From Metarhizobium sp964253915 (lineage in GTDB: Bacteria > Pseudomonadota > Alphaproteobacteria > Rhizobiales > Rhizobiaceae): 64,000 nt of DNA. Below are positions 62,553-64,000 of the stretch, piece by piece; the first letter of the stretch is position 1; each line of letters starts with the position of its first letter. The stretch is from positions 124,001 to 188,000 of the forward strand of contig NZ_CAXUSG020000006.1 in assembly GCF_964253915.1 (NCBI RefSeq), given 5' to 3'. The position numbers and the translations under genes are program-made. The notes below the pieces were generated by a model. That model did no database searches. It was not told the DNA's origin and saw only the letters and a program-made list of their open reading frames with translations.

Positions 62553-63139
62553 ACCGCAGCGACCGCCTTCCATTGGCCACCTGGCGCGCCATCACCCTGC
62601 ACCGGGAGCATCCGTCCGTCGACGCGCTGAAGCGACAGCTCGAACTCATGCACATCCGCGTCAGCGTCGTCTGGCCGCAGCTGGACGAGACGGATGCCGG
62701 CGCCGATGTCGTGTTCTTCGATGCCGACATGGGCCATGACGGCCAGTTTCCCTGGCCGGCCGGCTTTGCGCCGATGCCGATGATCGCGCTGATCGGTTCG
62801 GAGGCGCCGGGCCGTGTCGAATGGGCGCTGGCGCAGGGATCGAACGCCCATCTGCTCAAGCCGATCGGTTCGACGGGCGCCTATAGCGCGCTGCTGATCG
62901 CGGCGCATGCCTACCAGCTTTCCAGCAGGCAGGCCGACGATATCCGCACGCTGGAGGACAGGTTGCGCCAGCGGCCTGCCGTCGTGCACGCCGTCTTGAA
63001 ACTGATGCAGCAGAGCCGCTCCGACGAGGCCGGCGCCTGGAAACGGCTGCGCAAGATTGCCATGGACTGGGGAATGACCGTGGAGGAGGCGGCGGAATCG
63101 ATCTGCCGCGATGAACGGCGCACGCGAAGCGGCGCCTGA
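62549..63139 (+). CDS. AmiR-like ANTAR-domain antitermination protein
   Basis: A 196-residue response-regulator-like protein. The N-terminal part (about 1-115) is a pseudo-receiver (VVFFDADMGHDG, MIALIGSEAPGRVEWALAQG, LLKPIG), then a coiled helix and the three-helix ANTAR domain at the C-terminus (QQSRSDEAGAWKRLRKIAMD, MTVEEAAESICRDERR). ANTAR proteins bind short hairpins in nascent RNA and prevent termination. It is co-translated with the AmiC-like sensor, so ligand-controlled antitermination of the leader at 61237 and perhaps of other transcripts is expected. Confidence 0.87.
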   Translation: MNRSDRLPLATWRAITLHREHPSVDALKRQLELMHIRVSVVWPQLDETDAGADVVFFDADMGHDGQFPWPAGFAPMPMIALIGSEAPGRVEWALAQGSNAHLLKPIGSTGAYSALLIAAHAYQLSSRQADDIRTLEDRLRQRPAVVHAVLKLMQQSRSDEAGAWKRLRKIAMDWGMTVEEAAESICRDERRTRSGA

Positions 63140-63165
63140 TAAAGAGTGGAACAAGGAGAATGAAA

Positions 63166-64000
63166 GTGTCGATTACGGAAGGTTTTGCCCCTTACGGCGA
63201 ATACAAGACTTGGTACCGCGTGACGGGGGACCTGACCTCGGGCAAGCCGCCGCTGATCGTGGCGCATGGCGGGCCGGGCTGCACGCATGACTACGTCGAC
63301 AGCTTCAAGGACATCGCCGCCACCGGCCGCGCCGTCATCCATTACGACCAGGTGGGCAACGGCAAATCGACCCACCTGCCGGAAAAGGGCGGAGATTTCT
63401 GGACCGTCGCCTTCTTCAAGGCCGAACTGCACAACCTGATCGACCATCTCGGCATCCGCTCCGCCTATTGTCTGCTCGGCCAGTCCTGGGGCGGCATGCT
63501 GGGCGCGGAATTTGCCGTCGACCGGCCGGAAGGCCTGAAGGCACTGATCATCGCCAACTCGCCGGCCGCCATGGTCACCTGGATCTCGGAGGCCAACCGC
63601 CTGCGCGACGAGTTGCCGGCCGATGTCCAGGCGACCCTGCTGCGTCATGAAAAAGCAGAAACCACCGGCAGCGCCGAATACAAGGCGGCGACCGACGTCT
63701 TCAACGAGCGCCATGTCTGCCGCGTCGTGCCGATGCCGCCGGAGGTCAAGCGCACCTTCGATGCCATCGACGCCGATCCGACCGTCTACCACACCATGAA
63801 CGGCCCGAACGAATTCCACGTCATCGGCACGATGAAGGACTGGTCCATCGTCGGACGGCTCTCGACCATCTCGGCGCCGACGCTGCTGATTTCCGGCCGC
63901 TACGACGAGGCGACCGAAGCCTGCGTCATGCCCTATTCGCAGGAGATCCCCGACGTGCGCTGGCGCATTTTCGAGGAATCCAGCCACATGCCGCATGTCG
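63166..64000 (+). CDS. Proline iminopeptidase-family alpha/beta hydrolase (cut by window end)
   Basis: The first 278 codons of a peptidase family S33 hydrolase, which removes N-terminal proline (or similar residues) from small peptides or amides. Visible are the oxyanion motif AHGGPG, the nucleophile elbow GQSWGGMLG, the catalytic Asp region SGRYDEATEAC and the His in ESSHMPH just before the edge. I prefer GTG 63166 as start because AGGAG lies 7 nt before it but only one base before ATG 63160. It is the third gene behind the AmiC/AmiR-like pair, so an amide or proline-containing peptide is a plausible inducer. Confidence 0.9.
   Translation, partial: MSITEGFAPYGEYKTWYRVTGDLTSGKPPLIVAHGGPGCTHDYVDSFKDIAATGRAVIHYDQVGNGKSTHLPEKGGDFWTVAFFKAELHNLIDHLGIRSAYCLLGQSWGGMLGAEFAVDRPEGLKALIIANSPAAMVTWISEANRLRDELPADVQATLLRHEKAETTGSAEYKAATDVFNERHVCRVVPMPPEVKRTFDAIDADPTVYHTMNGPNEFHVIGTMKDWSIVGRLSTISAPTLLISGRYDEATEACVMPYSQEIPDVRWRIFEESSHMPHV

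Overview
The window is about 63% G+C and packed with ABC importers, catabolic enzymes and small regulators. Gene families, codon use and intergenic repeats (palindromes of the Rhizobium RIME type, a 44-bp element built on arms GCAATTCC/GGAATTGC, and paired CTCGGG palindromes) point to an alphaproteobacterium of the Rhizobiaceae (Rhizobium/Ensifer/Agrobacterium/Shinella group). secDF and an hmrR-type copper regulator suggest chromosomal DNA. The genus assignment is inference. No tRNA, rRNA, insertion sequence or CRISPR array was seen.

Layout. 2-4050: a sugar (CUT2) importer operon following the tail of a ROK regulator and ending in a short-chain dehydrogenase. 4100-12752: a 1-Cys peroxiredoxin, a CHASE2 adenylate cyclase translationally coupled to a very large FecR-TPR-beta-barrel protein, a divergent Pycsar-effector-like (PycTM) membrane protein, and a polytopic membrane protein. 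13209-26022: a branched-chain-amino-acid/amide type importer (five genes), a convergent MarR regulator, then a tightly coupled set: FAD subunit and fused [2Fe-2S]/molybdopterin hydroxylase, a 6-hydroxynicotinate-reductase-like protein, a UPF0280 protein and two tandem AA_synth paralogues. I read this as an undescribed route for an N-heteroaromatic compound; it is the best candidate for a novel system here. 26574-32629: a DUF475/TerC protein and a xylose importer (xylF-xylH-xylG) divergent from a ROK regulator, with a perfect 19-bp palindrome between them. 32784-43024: a kinase/aminotransferase fusion, a D-Ala-D-Ala dipeptidase pair, hmrR with its own copper-type promoter, secDF, a host-attachment family protein and a D-2-hydroxyacid dehydrogenase.

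44110-60258: a LacI regulator divergent from a 13-gene operon: a sugar/polyol importer whose two ATPases carry complementary degenerate motifs, sugar oxidoreductases and epimerases, a CoA-transferase/solute-binding-like/enoyl-CoA-hydratase trio, and finally a 2-keto-3-deoxypentonate dehydratase-like protein and an alpha-ketoglutarate semialdehyde dehydrogenase. The last two define a non-phosphorylating pentose-to-2-oxoglutarate route, but no ordinary sugar-acid dehydratase is present. 60322-64000: a diguanylate cyclase, then an AmiC/AmiR-like pair behind a promoter and leader terminator that suit antitermination, and a proline iminopeptidase cut by the window edge.

A recurring architecture: each of the four solute-binding-protein genes that begins or sits inside an importer operon is followed within 30 nt by a strong hairpin before the next gene, which probably sets a high binding-protein-to-permease ratio.
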